The notes under the pieces: model-generated
What the model was told of the DNA's origin: nothing
Seen by the model: only the letters and a program-made list of their open reading frames with translations
Database searches by the model: none
Program-made: the position numbers and the translations under genes
In this document: positions 23,640 to 34,819 of the stretch, piece by piece
Layout: each line of letters begins with the position of its first letter
Position numbering within the stretch: the first letter of the stretch is position 1
Origin: Bos javanicus
Taxonomy: Eukaryota; Chordata; Mammalia; Artiodactyla; Bovidae
Assembly: GCF_032452875.1 (NCBI RefSeq)
Contig: NC_083881.1
Coordinates: 67,711,689-67,775,688, forward strand
Reading direction: 5' to 3'
Length of the DNA: 64,000 nt

Positions 23640-23880
23640 CTCAGTCCCTTACATCAGCCTGTGCCAGGTCCATTGTGGAAATACTACCACCAAGTGATAA
23701 TTTCTACTCGGTGATTTTACCCATGAATTTTGTTTCTCTTATGCAGCCCTCTCCAAACTCCATGAGAGAAGGAGTTCTGTTTACCTAGTTCACCACTATA
23801 CCCCCAGCTTCTAGGAAGGAGCCCAGGACAAGTCACTAGGCAAATATCTGTTGATTAAACCTCCAATGCCTTGCACATAG
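23640..23880 (+). mobile_element. L2 fragment, right part (3' end)
   Basis: ctccatgagagaaggagttc, cccccagcttctaggaagga, caaatatctgttgattaa. Confidence 0.75.
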
Positions 23881-24221
23881 CATTTGTGGCTTATGTGTGC
23901 TATTTTGTTGAGGCAGTTGGAATGAATGAGTCTTGCACTCAGCACATCTGAAGCATCAAAGCCTAAAGCTTCACTCTGCTATTTATGGGTTAGGACAGTT
24001 GCTCAGGTTACACCCTTCCAGCTAATTCACAGGAAACCAATTTCCCCAAAGTCACCATGATTTCTTGGTCAGAAAAAGCTCTGCTAAAGACCATATGCAG
24101 CAGATAAACAAAAAGGAATCAAATTCTAGAACCATAAATCATAAGAGTGAAGTTGCCCAGAGTTAGGAGACAGAGTGGAACAAAATCCATTTTGATACTG
24201 TTTTATCAATTCTATATGGCA

Positions 24222-24702
24222 GAAACATTACTTTGCCAACAAAGGTCCATCTAGTCAAACTATGGTTTTTCCAGGAGTCATGTATGGATGTGAGAGTTTG
24301 ACTATAAAGAAAGTTGAACACTGAAGAATTGATGCTTTTGAATTGTGGTGTTGGAGAAGACTCTTGAAAGTCCCATGGACTGCAAAGAGATCAAAGCAGT
24401 CAATCCTTAAGGAAATCAATCCTGAATATTCCTTGGAAGGACTAACGCTAAAGCTGAAACTTCAATTCTTTGGCCATCTTATGCGAAGAACTGACTCATT
24501 GGAAAAGACTCTGATGCTGGGAAACATTGAGGGCAGGAGGAGAAGGGGTCGATAGAGGTTGAGATGGTTGGATGTCATCACTGACTCAATGGACATGAAT
24601 TTGAGCAAGCTCTGGAAGTTGGTAAAAGACAGAGAAGCCTGGCGTGCTGCAGTCCATGGGTCGCAAAGAGTCGGACACGACCAAGTGTCTGAACTGATAA
24701 TG
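24222..24702 (+). mobile_element. BovB LINE 3' part
   Basis: Sense copy. Translation includes LWCWRRLLKVPW-type, LKLKLQFFGHLMRRTDSLEK and MRWLDVITDSMDMNLSKLWK in frame-shifted pieces, with an internal stop between them. 5' truncated, inactive. Confidence 0.94.
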
Positions 24703-25043
24703 GCAGATAGCTATTTTACCCTTTTTCAATGCCAACTAAATCTAATTCCCCAGAAATGAGACAAATCTCTGATTTCACTATGGTCATAAAATATTGGCAT
24801 TGAAGAAAACCTTAGTGATTACTTAATTTAGATAAATCTATTTATCAGCTGGCTTGATTTAATTGGAAACCTCTGAGGGTCTCACTGTTGTCTGCCAGAG
24901 GTTTAGAACTTAAAAAACTCAAGTTAGAGGTCGTTTTGCTTAGTCATTACCTTTTCAGACCAAATACATTTTAATACACTTTTTCAAGCATTTCATTATG
25001 TAGTTATAATAAAGCTGTAAAGAATATCCTTATTATAAAATTA

Positions 25044-25248
25044 GGGCTTCCCTGATGGCCCAACAGTAAAGAATCTGCCTACAATGCAGGAGATGTGGGT
25101 TCCATCCCTGGGTCGGGAAGATCCCCTGGAGAAGGAAATGGCAACCCACTCCGGTATTCTTGCCTGAAAAATCCCCATGGACAGAGGAGCCTGGCAGGCT
25201 ATGATCCAAAGGGTCGCTGAGTCAGAAACAACTGAGCAAGTGTGTAGG
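25044..25248 (+). mobile_element. Bov-tA SINE with target-site duplication
   Basis: gggcttccctgatggcccaa head to cagaaacaactgagcaagtg. Flanked by attataaaatta (25032-25043) and attatagaatta (25249-25260), 11 of 12. Confidence 0.94.
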
Positions 25249-25260
25249 ATTATAGAATTA

Positions 25261-25969
25261 ATCCTGCAATATTTTTTGTTTTATATTTTTTCTCACTTCA
25301 AAATTTCCCTTATGGTTTCAAAATGTCTGAGATATTGAAGAAATAAATTCTTAAAAACTACAAAGTTACTGTACCCTTTGGTTTTTTAGGGCAACCAAGG
25401 TAAATTAATTTTGTTCTCCTTATTTAAATGTCTCCTAGACCCTAGACAAACAGGCTATATCCGTAATAAGCAAGTGTATATTGTCTTTAACTTGCAAAAA
25501 AAAAAATACCAAAATATAATTTCTTAAACATCTGATCTGAAAGTATTAAGTTTTAATGTCGATAGATGGTAATTTCTGCAATCTTGTCTAACCTAAATTC
25601 AACTTTACTAACCATGTCCTAATCCTGAAGTTCAGGTACTAGGCACTTGCAGGTGAAACTTTTTAAAAAATGAGCTCATACCATTACCCACATGTGCTCA
25701 AAATGGGACAGTTTGAATACTGCACGCTTCTCAAAGAAAGCCGTATTCACACATAGGAAATCATTTAGATGTGGTTAAGGAAACAGGAAATTTTCACATT
25801 GGCTTTAATATTTATATTTTACCAAAATTTTCCTGAACTTGGTAATCATTACTAACACTTTTCATAGTAGTATTTACTGAATCTTTAAAAACAAACAAAC
25901 AAACAAAAAAACTGAGCAGAAAACGTAGAGTTGAAGAAAACTGGATGTCAGTCTATACAATGATTTTTT
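25261..25969. other. SDC2 downstream flank
   Basis: AT-rich unique sequence just beyond the gene end, with an (AAAC)n run at about 25890-25908. No repeat or gene recognised. Confidence 0.5.
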
Positions 25970-25987
25970 ACTTTCAGCATGACAGAC

Positions 25988-25993
25988 TTTATT
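25988..25993 (-). terminator. Distal poly(A) signal AATAAA of SDC2
   Basis: Canonical AATAAA on the minus strand in the context GCCAAAATAAAGTCTGTCAT, about 2.22 kb after the stop. The predicted UTR length agrees with the long human SDC2 mRNA as I remember it, so this is the likely main gene end. Sequence below it no longer looks like UTR. Confidence 0.75.
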
Positions 25994-27136
25994 TTGGCAC
26001 TTTAACAAATATTTTGCTTTACAGCAGTGACAAAATATTTGCCAGAAATTTCCTTTTCCTGGCATGAATATTCCAAGCAGTTAATATTCTACGAACTGAA
26101 CTTTGCTATGCTTTGCACAGTTAGAGGTATACCCACTACACTCATAACCTCCATAACCGAGGGACATTGTGCAGCTTTAGAAAGTGCTTGCACTTCTTTC
26201 AATCACTCTGCAGTAGACTGATTCTGTAAGTGATGGGACAGGACTTTAAGAATTAAGGCCATTAAGAATTTAAGTAAACACTGTTCTGAGTGCTGCATCA
26301 ATTTTTTTTTTTAAATCTGTGGCAATTCCAGGGAATGTCCTCTAAATGAAGCAAGTATTCATACTTCGTTAAAAGCAAATTATATGTTGGAAAGGTTGCT
26401 GTTTTTCCTGTCTTCTTCCTACTTTGGCAGTTCACACTTTAAAACAAAATTGGTGGTAAAACAGAAAAAGGAAATGTTCAGTTAGAAGGAAGTCCCCAGC
26501 CAGGGCGCCAGGGTACCCTCACATTTCCATCTCTTCCTCAGGCATCACTGCTCTCTGGCAACCTCATTCCTAAGCAGTGAAGCCCTCCTTTTAACGCCTA
26601 GAACCTCCCTGAGGGACTCTTCTTCCCCATAGTGTGAACTATGGTATTCCATCTATTACTTCTTCAGTTAAACTTCAGGAGAGATTTGGAGCACAGTTTC
26701 AAAGGTAAAACAATCCAGAGGACTAAACCATAGATACCGACATCAGGAAAGCCCTCTTTAGTTCTTTGGAAATCATAGTCCTAAAAGTTATTTGTCAGAG
26801 CAGGTATCCATCTCAATATTGCCATCAATATTGAGCTATCTTTATAAAGGTTGTGAAACTCACAATTCCCTCCCTGGGAGCCTTCCAATATCTATATCCA
26901 AACACACACAGGATGATACATTCAGATTTCCTCTGGCCAATTCAGAAGCGAATCTGATAATAAACAGCTTCATCAAATGAGCTCTTTGGTTTTGATTTAC
27001 AGACACCGTGGAACACTCAGAAATCAAACCCACAACATCCTTGAGAGCAGACGGTTGTTAGCAAAGGGGAGGTGTACATTTGATCGAAAATGTACAAAAT
27101 TTATAACAGTGACATTTTCAATATTAGGCCACATGA

Positions 27137-27142
27137 TTTATT
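27137..27142 (-). terminator. Middle poly(A) signal AATAAA of SDC2
   Basis: Canonical AATAAA on the minus strand, about 1.07 kb after the stop. It is the second of only three exact AATAAA hexamers between 28213 and 25970. Use would give a 3' UTR of about 1.1 kb. Confidence 0.5.
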
Positions 27143-28109
27143 CAGTAGTTTTTATATTCCCAAATTACAATTTACGTCTATTCGTAAGACTACAAAAGTT
27201 ACCATTAGAATTGTCTGTGCTTATAAAATACCAACTTTTTTTTTAATTGTTATATATACTCATTAACACCAGTCTGCAACGAGTTACATAGAATCATAGG
27301 CACTTCAAAGGCTTAAAAAGACGTTTACAACTTAAATGCATTTGTAAGAACAAAAACTGATTTTTTCTTAAGTCCCTACTCGTACCTTCAAATTGCAAGA
27401 AATTAGCAAATACAGTGGCCAAAGGAATCTGCAGCAACTTCTCAAAATACTGTTAGCATCTTTGGGTTTGCTGAGGCTTGTCAAAAACTCACATCAAATC
27501 CTCTCAAAAGAAGATCTGAATGGATAGACATGACTAAACAGTTTTGTGGTGATAATCCAATTTTACACATTAATTTGCTGTTGCAAATCTGCCTGAAGCT
27601 ACAGGTAATGAAAAATAAAGCAAGTGTAAAATGGATAGTCTGACACTTAAAAATTTATACAAAGTGAAGGTTAAAGTTTACATATTTGAAAATCACATAT
27701 ACACTAAATTACCATTATCTGAATTACCCAAAGACAAATTGCACCGTAACAGCTACAAAAGGCATAGAGTTTTGTTTTGTTTCCAAGGGCGAGCAGAGGA
27801 GAGGGGAACAACAGATAAATTAACAAAGTAAGACCAACTTGATAAGGTCACTCTGAGACATGCTGACACAAATGAAATAGCTTTCATCTTTGAACCATCG
27901 GATAAAAACACTCTTTTCATATTTGCGCATAGAAATTTAAACCGATTCCATATACATTGAGCGTTTTTATAACATAATATTTTGCCACTGCTATTCACAG
28001 AACACTGCAGATGTTAAGTTTGAATTTTATGTTGTTCTAAAGAAATACATGAAAAGATTTAAATACAATGGGATTTTTATCATTAAAGTGCCAGAATGGC
28101 TCTTTAATG

Positions 28110-28136
28110 AAAAAAAACAAAAAACAAAAAACAAAG
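28110..28136 (-). repeat. U/G-rich tract (TTTTTTG repeats) in SDC2 3' UTR
   Basis: On the minus strand, three runs of T separated by single G residues end in a longer T run. It lies just downstream of the proximal poly(A) signal and could serve as its downstream element or bind poly(U)-binding proteins (inference). Confidence 0.7.
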
Positions 28137-28160
28137 ATCTTCATTATTCTATGCAAAAGC

Positions 28161-28166
28161 TTTATT
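28161..28166 (-). terminator. Proximal poly(A) signal AATAAA of SDC2
   Basis: AATAAA on the minus strand about 48 nt after the SDC2 stop codon. It is followed 25-56 nt later by a U/G-rich tract (28136-28110), the arrangement of a working poly(A) site with a downstream element. Use would give a 3' UTR of only about 70 nt. Use is inferred, not shown. Confidence 0.5.
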
Positions 28167-28213
28167 TTTAAAAGTTCAGTGATCTCATAAATAGAGACAC
28201 TAAATGGGAGTTT

Positions 28214-28377
28214 TCACGCATAAAACTCCTTAGTAGGTGCCTTCTGATAAGCAGCACTGGATGGTTTGCGTTCTCCAAGGTCATAACTTCCTTCATCCTT
28301 CTTTCTCATGCGATACACCAACAGCAGGATGAGGAAAATTGCAAAGAGAAAGCCAATAACTCCGCCAGCAATGACAG
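28214..28377 (-). CDS. SDC2: SDC2 exon 5: transmembrane helix and cytoplasmic tail, with stop codon
   Basis: The coding part is 164 nt: two bases of a split alanine codon, 53 codons and TGA at 28216-28214. The acceptor is GGTGTGTTTCAG|CT. It encodes a single transmembrane helix starting AVIAGGVIGFLF, whose GGVIG is a GxxxG-type helix dimerisation motif. The C1 region follows (RMRKKDEGSYDLGE; binds ERM proteins in this family), then the variable region specific to syndecan-2 (RKPSSAAYQKAPT, with serines that are kinase targets) and the C2 region ending EFYA. EFYA is the PDZ ligand for syntenin and CASK. The tail appears identical to the human one as I recall it. A longer open frame upstream (to 28450) is intron sequence and not coding. 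Confidence 0.98.
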
Positions 28378-29488
28378 CTGAAACACACCAAAGGAAGATT
28401 ACTTTTAGAAGAGATTCAAGGATGGCAGAAATTAGCTTTGTTAAGGCCAATTTATCAACACTTTCATAAAAAGCTTAATTTGAAAACCCCAAAACTAAAA
28501 AAAACTGGATTCAATGAAGCAACCAGGTAATTAAGCAAAGCTGACATTCTTCAAGAGGTATAATACTTCCTTTGATTAGTATTAATAATATCACCCAAAA
28601 GCCTCAATAAGAAAAAAATCTGGCTGTGACCTCAACTAGTTCCATACATTAAAACTCTTAAGCCTTTTCAGCATTCACTTTTTGTAATCTAATCTTCTAA
28701 TTGCTTTTTCAATGAAAACACAAAACATGATATAACTGACTTAAATTTTGCAAAGGGAACTGTGCAAAAAGCATGCAAATTTCCTTTGTCATCGTGGATT
28801 TGGGGCTTTCCTCTCAAGGATCAAGTGTTCTACAAAGGTAGAGGTCAGATCTGTGGTTGCTAAGGGAGGGGTGGGGGGTGGGGGAGGGCTAGATTGGGAG
28901 CTTGGGATTAGCAGATGTAAACTATTATATGTATAACTGAATCACTTTGCTGTACATTAGAAACTAACACAACGTTGTAAATCAAATATACTTCAATAAA
29001 ATAAAAAATTTTTAAAAGGACTGTGTTCTAAAATCTTGCAAATCTTCCCCTTTAAAATCAAAGGTTAATACTTTGATTTATGATTAGAGACAACATCCTT
29101 CTGTGCCGTAGGCACTGTATCAACGGCCCTCTCCATAAACAACCTTCTCTTAAGTTTATCTTGAGATCAGGAGGTCTTGAATCAAGCCTGACTGAGCTTC
29201 ACATTCTGCCATACCTGACACCCAGTTGTTCTAGACCAATTTAGGCCTTAACTTTCTTCTTGCCTCTCCCCACCCCAACCCAAATGGCGGGCCAAGGGGT
29301 AGGCTGAGAGAGCTGACAGAAAACAGCGACATCCTTTGCCTAACCCTTGCCTCACTCGCTCTGAAAGGAAACAGGTGCTCAAGATGGTTTTCAGTAGTAA
29401 GGTAACATCCGGCAAACCCTGCTGATACTTCTAAACATCACTCAGACAACCAGAAGCCTATTTAAGGACCCTCCACCAGGCTACTGAC
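28378..29488 (-). other. SDC2 intron 4
   Basis: 1111-nt intron between exon 4 donor GTCAGT and exon 5 acceptor GTTTCAG. It carries an L1 3' end (about 28850-29015). The rest is unique AT-rich sequence with no gene. Confidence 0.9.
28850..29015 (+). mobile_element. L1 3' end fragment in SDC2 intron 4
   Basis: Typical artiodactyl L1 3' UTR: a G-rich stretch (gggaggggtggggggtgggg), then the conserved part around tgaatcactttgctgtac, ending in caataaaataaaaaattttt. Antisense to SDC2. Severely 5' truncated, no coding capacity. Confidence 0.85.
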
Positions 29489-29624
29489 CTGCCAGGACTT
29501 CTGTTCGTTTAAACAGATTGTCCGAGTGCTTCTCAGTATATACGTTTGTATCCTCTTCAGCTGGGTCCGTTTTCCTTTCTGAGTCAGGGAGGTGAACTTT
29601 TTCCTTATCAATTTCTTCAGGTGA
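29489..29624 (-). CDS. SDC2: SDC2 exon 4: juxtamembrane ectodomain
   Basis: This 136-nt exon starts in phase 0 with SPEEIDKEKVHL and ends with LFKRTEVLA plus one base of the next alanine codon. The acceptor is TATACCAG|TCA, preceded by an uninterrupted run of 16 T on the minus strand; the donor GCAG|GTCAGT is strong. The product is the highly charged membrane-proximal ectodomain, with a dibasic KR close to the membrane. In syndecans this region is where the ectodomain is shed by proteases, which is family knowledge and not visible here. Sequence identity with human syndecan-2 is high (for example DPAEEDTNVYTEKHSD). It reads on into exon 5 to rebuild the alanine pair before the transmembrane helix. 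Confidence 0.97.
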
Positions 29625-29635
29625 CTGGTATAGGC

Positions 29636-29651
29636 AAAAAAAAAAAAAAAA
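29636..29651 (-). repeat. T16 mononucleotide run forming the exon 4 polypyrimidine tract
   Basis: Sixteen uninterrupted T on the minus strand, nine nt before the AG of the exon 4 acceptor. The run is the main polypyrimidine tract of this splice site. Confidence 0.9.
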
Positions 29652-30514
29652 GAAGAAAGATTATAAAAATCTTCTTTTAATGTGCTGGAAGAAAGAAATA
29701 GTAAGTACTTTTCCAAGTTTGTTTTTTTTTCAAACACTGGGTTTAGAAAATAAATGAAATAATCCCTTTGTGTGATGTGTATACCAATGGGCGAGTCCTA
29801 TGGTGGACCCGCATTGTTCACGGTTTTAACACCCACCACATGTACAGGCAAGATGGACAATTTATTGAGTTCGCAATAATCCTAATGGCATGGTTAGGTT
29901 CTCTAAGTCGACATTTCACAAGGATCTCTAGCTTTCTTACCACTCTTCAGTCTTCAGGCCACCATCCCCTTCTAGCTGCTCCAACCCAACAACATTACCC
30001 AATTCAACTCACTCCATCACCTTTCTGCTACATGGGGTACTGTGATGGCAGCTTCCCTGCAGGCATTCTCTCTGAGTGTTCTCCCAGGGCTCTGCCTGCT
30101 ACCACTCTGTGGGGCACAGCCAACAGGCTTCATCTGTAATGATGCCCTCTATTTATTGACTCTTACACCTTCACCACACCCTGGATTAGAATCTAGACTT
30201 CAGGGGGTCGAGGGTTCTGTAAGGAGCTCCTGTGTGGCCCTGATCCACTATTTTTCTAGACCTCACTTTTTCTATCTGTCCAGTGAAGGGCACTCTCAGT
30301 TTCTTGAGTATTCTACAACTCTCACCATCTCCCCTCCAGGCAGCATTATTCCTACCTACCAGCACCCTACAGGACCCTCATCCTTGGCTGTACCATCATA
30401 ACAGATCGACCCTCTCCCTATTTTCATCAATAGTAACTACTATTCTCTTGGGCCCCCGAAGTTATTTTGGCACATTTCAAGTTATATGTTTTGGTATGTC
30501 ACCGTCCTTTCAAT

Positions 30515-30764
30515 GGGCTTGCCTGGTGGTGGCTCAGATGGTAAAAAATCTGCCTGCCATGTGGGAGACGTGGGTTCAATCCCTGGGTTGGGAAGATCTC
30601 CTGAAAGAGGGCATAGCAACACACTCCAGTATTCCTGCCTGAAGAATTCCATGGACAGAGGAGCCTTCCTGGCTACAGTCCACAGGGTCGCAAAGAGATG
30701 GATATGACTAAGTGATACCTCATATATCATATATATATATATATACACACACATATATATATAG
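30515..30764 (+). mobile_element. Bov-tA SINE with AT/AC microsatellite tail and target-site duplication
   Basis: Head gggcttgcctggtggtggct, tail ending in (AT)n and (AC)n from about 30721. Flanked by cctttcaat at 30506-30514 and 30766-30774, so the microsatellite lies inside the insertion. Confidence 0.9.
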
Positions 30765-30774
30765 CCCTTTCAAT

Positions 30775-31150
30775 TTGCGTTTCACCATTCCTTCAAATTC
30801 AGTGTCTTCCATGGATTCTCATTCCTGAGGCCTTATCTAGGTCTTTACCACATCATGCTCAACTGCATGTGTTGGGTGGCTTCCAATCCATCTCCCAAGG
30901 CCACTGCCTAATCTCCAGTAGGAAGCCCTGAAAAGCCATCTCTACCACCACTTACTTACCAAAACTGATCCCTAACATCTGTGCCTTGGTTCATACAGTT
31001 CTTCTAACTCCAATGCAAAATTTTCACTTCTTTCATTGTCCATTTGTCCTTCACGAAGTCCTGATGTTCCACCTCTCAAAAACCCCAGAACACTTGACAG
31101 CCCATTATACCATCACATAAATCATCTGTTGGCTTTCTAACCTTCAGTAC
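30775..31150 (+). mobile_element. L2-like remnant
   Basis: Pyrimidine-rich order reminiscent of L2 (ccattccttcaaattcagtg, ttcatacagttcttctaact). Weak. Confidence 0.35.
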
Positions 31151-31264
31151 CAATGTTGGCTATCATGTACAAATGACCTAAGATTACACTGAAATCTGAA
31201 ATCACCTGAAAAGTTAAATATATATATAAGACCACCACTAGAGACTGTTTCATTGTTCTGGACT

Positions 31265-31342
31265 GAGTAAAACTGGCACTGCTTATTGTTGGTACTTATT
31301 TAAAGCTCTCCAGATAATTCTACAGTTTGAGAACCACTGAAT
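31265..31342 (+). mobile_element. MER5-like hAT fossil end
   Basis: Ends with ctacagtttgagaaccactg, the diagnostic terminus of MER5-type elements. Confidence 0.6.
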
Positions 31343-31923
31343 TAGATAAGCTCAGTTCAAATGAGATGGTTCTTCTCTATCTGGCTCAAGTTTTTGTTGG
31401 CCAACACTACTGACAAAAAACACCATCAATTCTACTAGTCTCTTCCTGTAGACGAAAATATTGTTTAGCTTTATTACTCTTCCTAAGAGCAGCCAACCAC
31501 CTTCATTAGGATTCTAAGCTGTGGCCCAGTTGAATGCCTGATGGCTTTTTGAAGGCCAGCATTCATCCAATATGGCCACTAGCTACTTAGCCTAGAGGGT
31601 TAAAAAGCATGGAGACCTCACCTTTCTGGGGTGCCTTAAGGTCATCAATGTTTCCAAGAAGGATCACTAGGTGAATCCATCTGAGTTCCAGGTCAGTGGG
31701 CCTTGCCTCAGTGGACAGAGCACTAGACTGGTTTCCACTGAAGATGATGCATAATAAAGCATGATAAAGAATGCCTGTCTTATTTTCCTAAGCCACACAA
31801 AAACCTTGTACTGACTTAACCCTCAATCCGCCATGACTTACAAAAAGCAGAGGCTACAGGAAAATGATCATTTCACTTCCATACAAATGCACTCCAAATT
31901 TCACTATTTTCTACATTATTGTG

Positions 31924-32198
31924 CAGAGAAGGCAATGGCACCCCACTCCAGTACTCTTGCCTGGAAAATTCCATGGATGGAGGAGCCTGGTAGGCTGCAG
32001 TCCATGTGGTCGCGAAGAGTCAGACATGACTGAGCAACTTCACTTTCACTTTTCACTTTCATGCATTGGAGAAGGAAATGGCAACCCACTCCAGTTTTCT
32101 TGCCTGGAGAATCCTAGGGACGGGGAAGCCTGGTGGGCTTCCATCTATGGGGTCGCACAGAGTCGGACACAACTGAAGCAACTTAGCAGCAGCAGCAG
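31924..32198 (+). mobile_element. Bov-A2 dimeric SINE with perfect target-site duplication
   Basis: Full-length, low divergence, antisense to SDC2. Flanked by ctacattattgtg at 31911-31923 and 32199-32211 (13 of 13), so a fairly recent insertion. Confidence 0.96.
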
Positions 32199-32211
32199 CT
32201 ACATTATTGTG

Positions 32212-33580
32212 AGAGAAGAAAATAAAGGTCTCCCCTGGCTTTCCTGTACCAAGGGAAAGCAAAGAGAAAAGCTCATTGACAGTATTCTGCCTCAATTCCT
32301 CCATTCTTCTCAAGGAAAGCCCATTGTTAATTGGATGCTTTGTAGAAGGACAGACAAGTCAATAGATGAGGAAATGAATTATCTGGATTCTAATTTAGGA
32401 GACTTTTCACTGCTCATTAGCAGTTAAGGGAGAGTTAGGAAAGGGAAGAGAAAACTCAAGTAGGTTGATACCCAGGTTTGTGATGAGGGAAAGAGGAAGT
32501 GAGTTCTGGTGGTGAATGAGGGGAAAGTAAGTAGCTACTGTGACATTAGAGATGGATTTAATTTATCCATGTCATCTCTGTCTCATTTATATGACAGATC
32601 ACATGAGTTCCCCTCAGGTCTTTTCAGTCCCTAAAATCCTTTGAGAGAGTTAACATTTCCATTTTACTCAGCTTCTGATCCAACAGCCAGGAATGAGCTT
32701 ACATTTCAGGGGGTCTGCGGGTTGGGGATAGGAGGTCTCCACAGAACTGGGGTTCCCACATACTCACAGGAATGAGTGCACAAGCTTCTAAGTGCTCTGG
32801 ATGGAACAGTTACTCTTTAAATTTACAAGTTTTATTGTATGAAAGGAAGAGTTTGACTAATAAGAATACTTTCTATAGTACAGAACTAATCTGAAATGCC
32901 TGGACTCTCATATATGTGTGCAAAGTGAAATTATGAAAAGGCAGCATAGATGATTAGATGAAGTCAATTAAAGATCTGTCATATCCATGTCTGGTTCTTT
33001 GGATAACATGAAAATGTAACTGAGTAAAAGGTTACGAGCAATGCTCTGCTTGAACAGATACCTGTATTCTTTTATTTTAGTCACATACATTTACAACAAA
33101 CTGGACAGAATATCTATAACAGTGACATCAATGCCACTGTGATGCCCACTCAAAAGCAGTCTGTATTAATGGTATCCGAAAAGCAATGTTTAATTTAGCT
33201 GTGCCATGTAATTACAATATAGAAAATTTAATCACTAATATTAATATTATGATAAGTACTGAAAAAAGTGTTCAACACAATGAGTAGCACTCAATAGTAT
33301 CTCCCACAAATGGATGAACTTTTACTATTACTACATCAAAAACAAACGCTACCAAGAATACGTTAAAATGTTTTGGGGTCCTTCCTTTCTGAGCTCATCT
33401 GCCAAACATCTACCTTCTTTATTTCAATCTGACACAATTACTCCCTTAAAGTCAATTTTTTAAAACTTACATCAATTTTCAACCTATTGTTGTCAACTGA
33501 CCAGACAGCTCTATGTCAACTTAGGTTTTCCTGAGGATAAAAACTCTACCACAAAAAGCCAAAACTGAGTTTCTTGTCTT
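32212..33580. other. Unassigned part of intron 3
   Basis: AT-rich, no confident repeat and no coding signal. Confidence 0.45.
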
Positions 33581-33582
33581 AA

Positions 33583-33862
33583 GCTGCTGCTGCTGCTAAG
33601 TCACTTGAGTCGTGTCCGACTCTGTGCGACCCCACAGACGGCAGCCCACCAGGCTCCGCCGTCCCTGAGATTCTCCAGGCAAGAAAACTGGAGTGGGTTG
33701 CCATTTCCTTCTCCAATGCATGAAAGTGAAAAGTGAAAGTGAAGTCGCTCAGTCCTGTCTGACTCTTAGTGACCCCATGGACTGCAGCCTACCAGGCTCC
33801 TCCATCCATGGGATTTTCCAGGCAAGAGTACTGGAGTGGGGGGTTGCCATTGCCTTCTCCGT
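33583..33862 (-). mobile_element. Bov-A2 dimeric SINE
   Basis: Plus strand starts gctgctgctgctaagtcact and ends gttgccattgccttctcc. Same orientation as SDC2 and inverted relative to 31924-32198. Confidence 0.95.
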
Positions 33863-34305
33863 GTCTCAAACTAGTGAGTCCTAATGGTTATGGTTCCTGA
33901 CCTCAGGGGATTCAGTCACGACCAGTGGTCACATATACGTGCAGTAGAGTCAGATGCGTCTTTCAGCGGCCACCCCGGATGACCTACCCTCAGCTGCACC
34001 TGTTGCTTTTCACTTATCTTCTCCCTTTTTCATTCATTCAACAGAATCCATTTCTGGAGCAGCTACCATGCAGGGAGCCAAATGGGTCTGCCTCACGGCT
34101 CACAGCTCCTCCTTCTCCTAGCGCCTGGCCTGTGAAGTTGGTCTACCGCTAACGGTAACAGGCCCTTCTCCATCCAACAGAGAGCACTCCAGTCTAGAGA
34201 GGACTCTCCTGGCTGCTCCACATCTGAAGAAACCTAGCCAGCCCTGTTCCTCACCACCCTATGTGCTTACATGGGGAGTGCGGTGGGTAGGAAGTTAGCG
34301 GGGAA

Positions 34306-34525
34306 GCGAAAAACAAGTGCACTGTGGGAAGGGGAGGGGAAGAACAAATGCACTGCGGGAAGGGGAAGGGAAGAACAAGTGCACTGTGGGAAGGGGAGGG
34401 GAAGAACAAGTGGACTGTGGGAAGGGGAGGGGAAGAACAAGTGCACTGTGGGAAGGGGAGGGGAAGAACAAGTACACTGTGGGAAGGGGAGGGGAAGAAC
34501 AAGTGCACTGTGGGAGAGGGAGGGG
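34306..34525 (+). repeat. 31-bp minisatellite, about seven copies
   Basis: Unit gtgcactgtgggaaggggag followed by gggaagaacaa. Unit starts at 34317, 34348, 34379, 34410, 34441, 34472 and 34503, exactly 31 bp apart, differing by single substitutions. Since 31 is not a multiple of three, several overlapping frames (up to 197 residues on minus, 183 on plus) stay open; these are artefacts. Confidence 0.97.
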
Positions 34526-34819
34526 CGTCATCCGGCTGGAAGCCCATGTGCAGCCCTGCCTGCAGAGGGGGCACTTCTCACTCCAGAGACAGCCTGTCCC
34601 TACCTTCATGACACAATCTTCCACATCCTGTCTGCTGTTAGACCTTGGCAGCATCTCATTTCTAACCAACAGACGGGTGAGCACCAAACAGGGACACTTG
34701 TGACTCCAAGCTCTCCTAAGCAGCATGCTATCCTCCACTGTCTGCAGTCCCCTGCCGCTGTTACTCCACACTTTCCCTTGGTGAACTGCCCCAGTCTCTA
34801 CTGCTCTAACCGACTTCCA

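Larger units (their letters stand above)
25970..28213 (-). other. SDC2: SDC2 3' untranslated region (end estimated)
   Basis: About 2.24 kb from the stop codon to just past the last canonical poly(A) signal at 25993-25988. The exact cleavage site is inferred, about 15-20 nt after that signal. The region is AT-rich and free of SINE, BovB or L1 insertions, unlike nearly all its surroundings, which fits purifying selection on a transcribed UTR. An AU-rich TATTTAT lies near the stop (28194-28188) and a U-rich tract with repeated TTTTTTG lies at 28136-28110. Short open frames in it on either strand have no recognisable protein similarity. Confidence 0.85.

Noticed and set aside
1..25969. Exons of the next gene downstream (CPQ in the human gene order, from memory)
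   Set aside because: No conserved peptide or spliced frame found; the human intergenic distance as I recall it is larger than this stretch.
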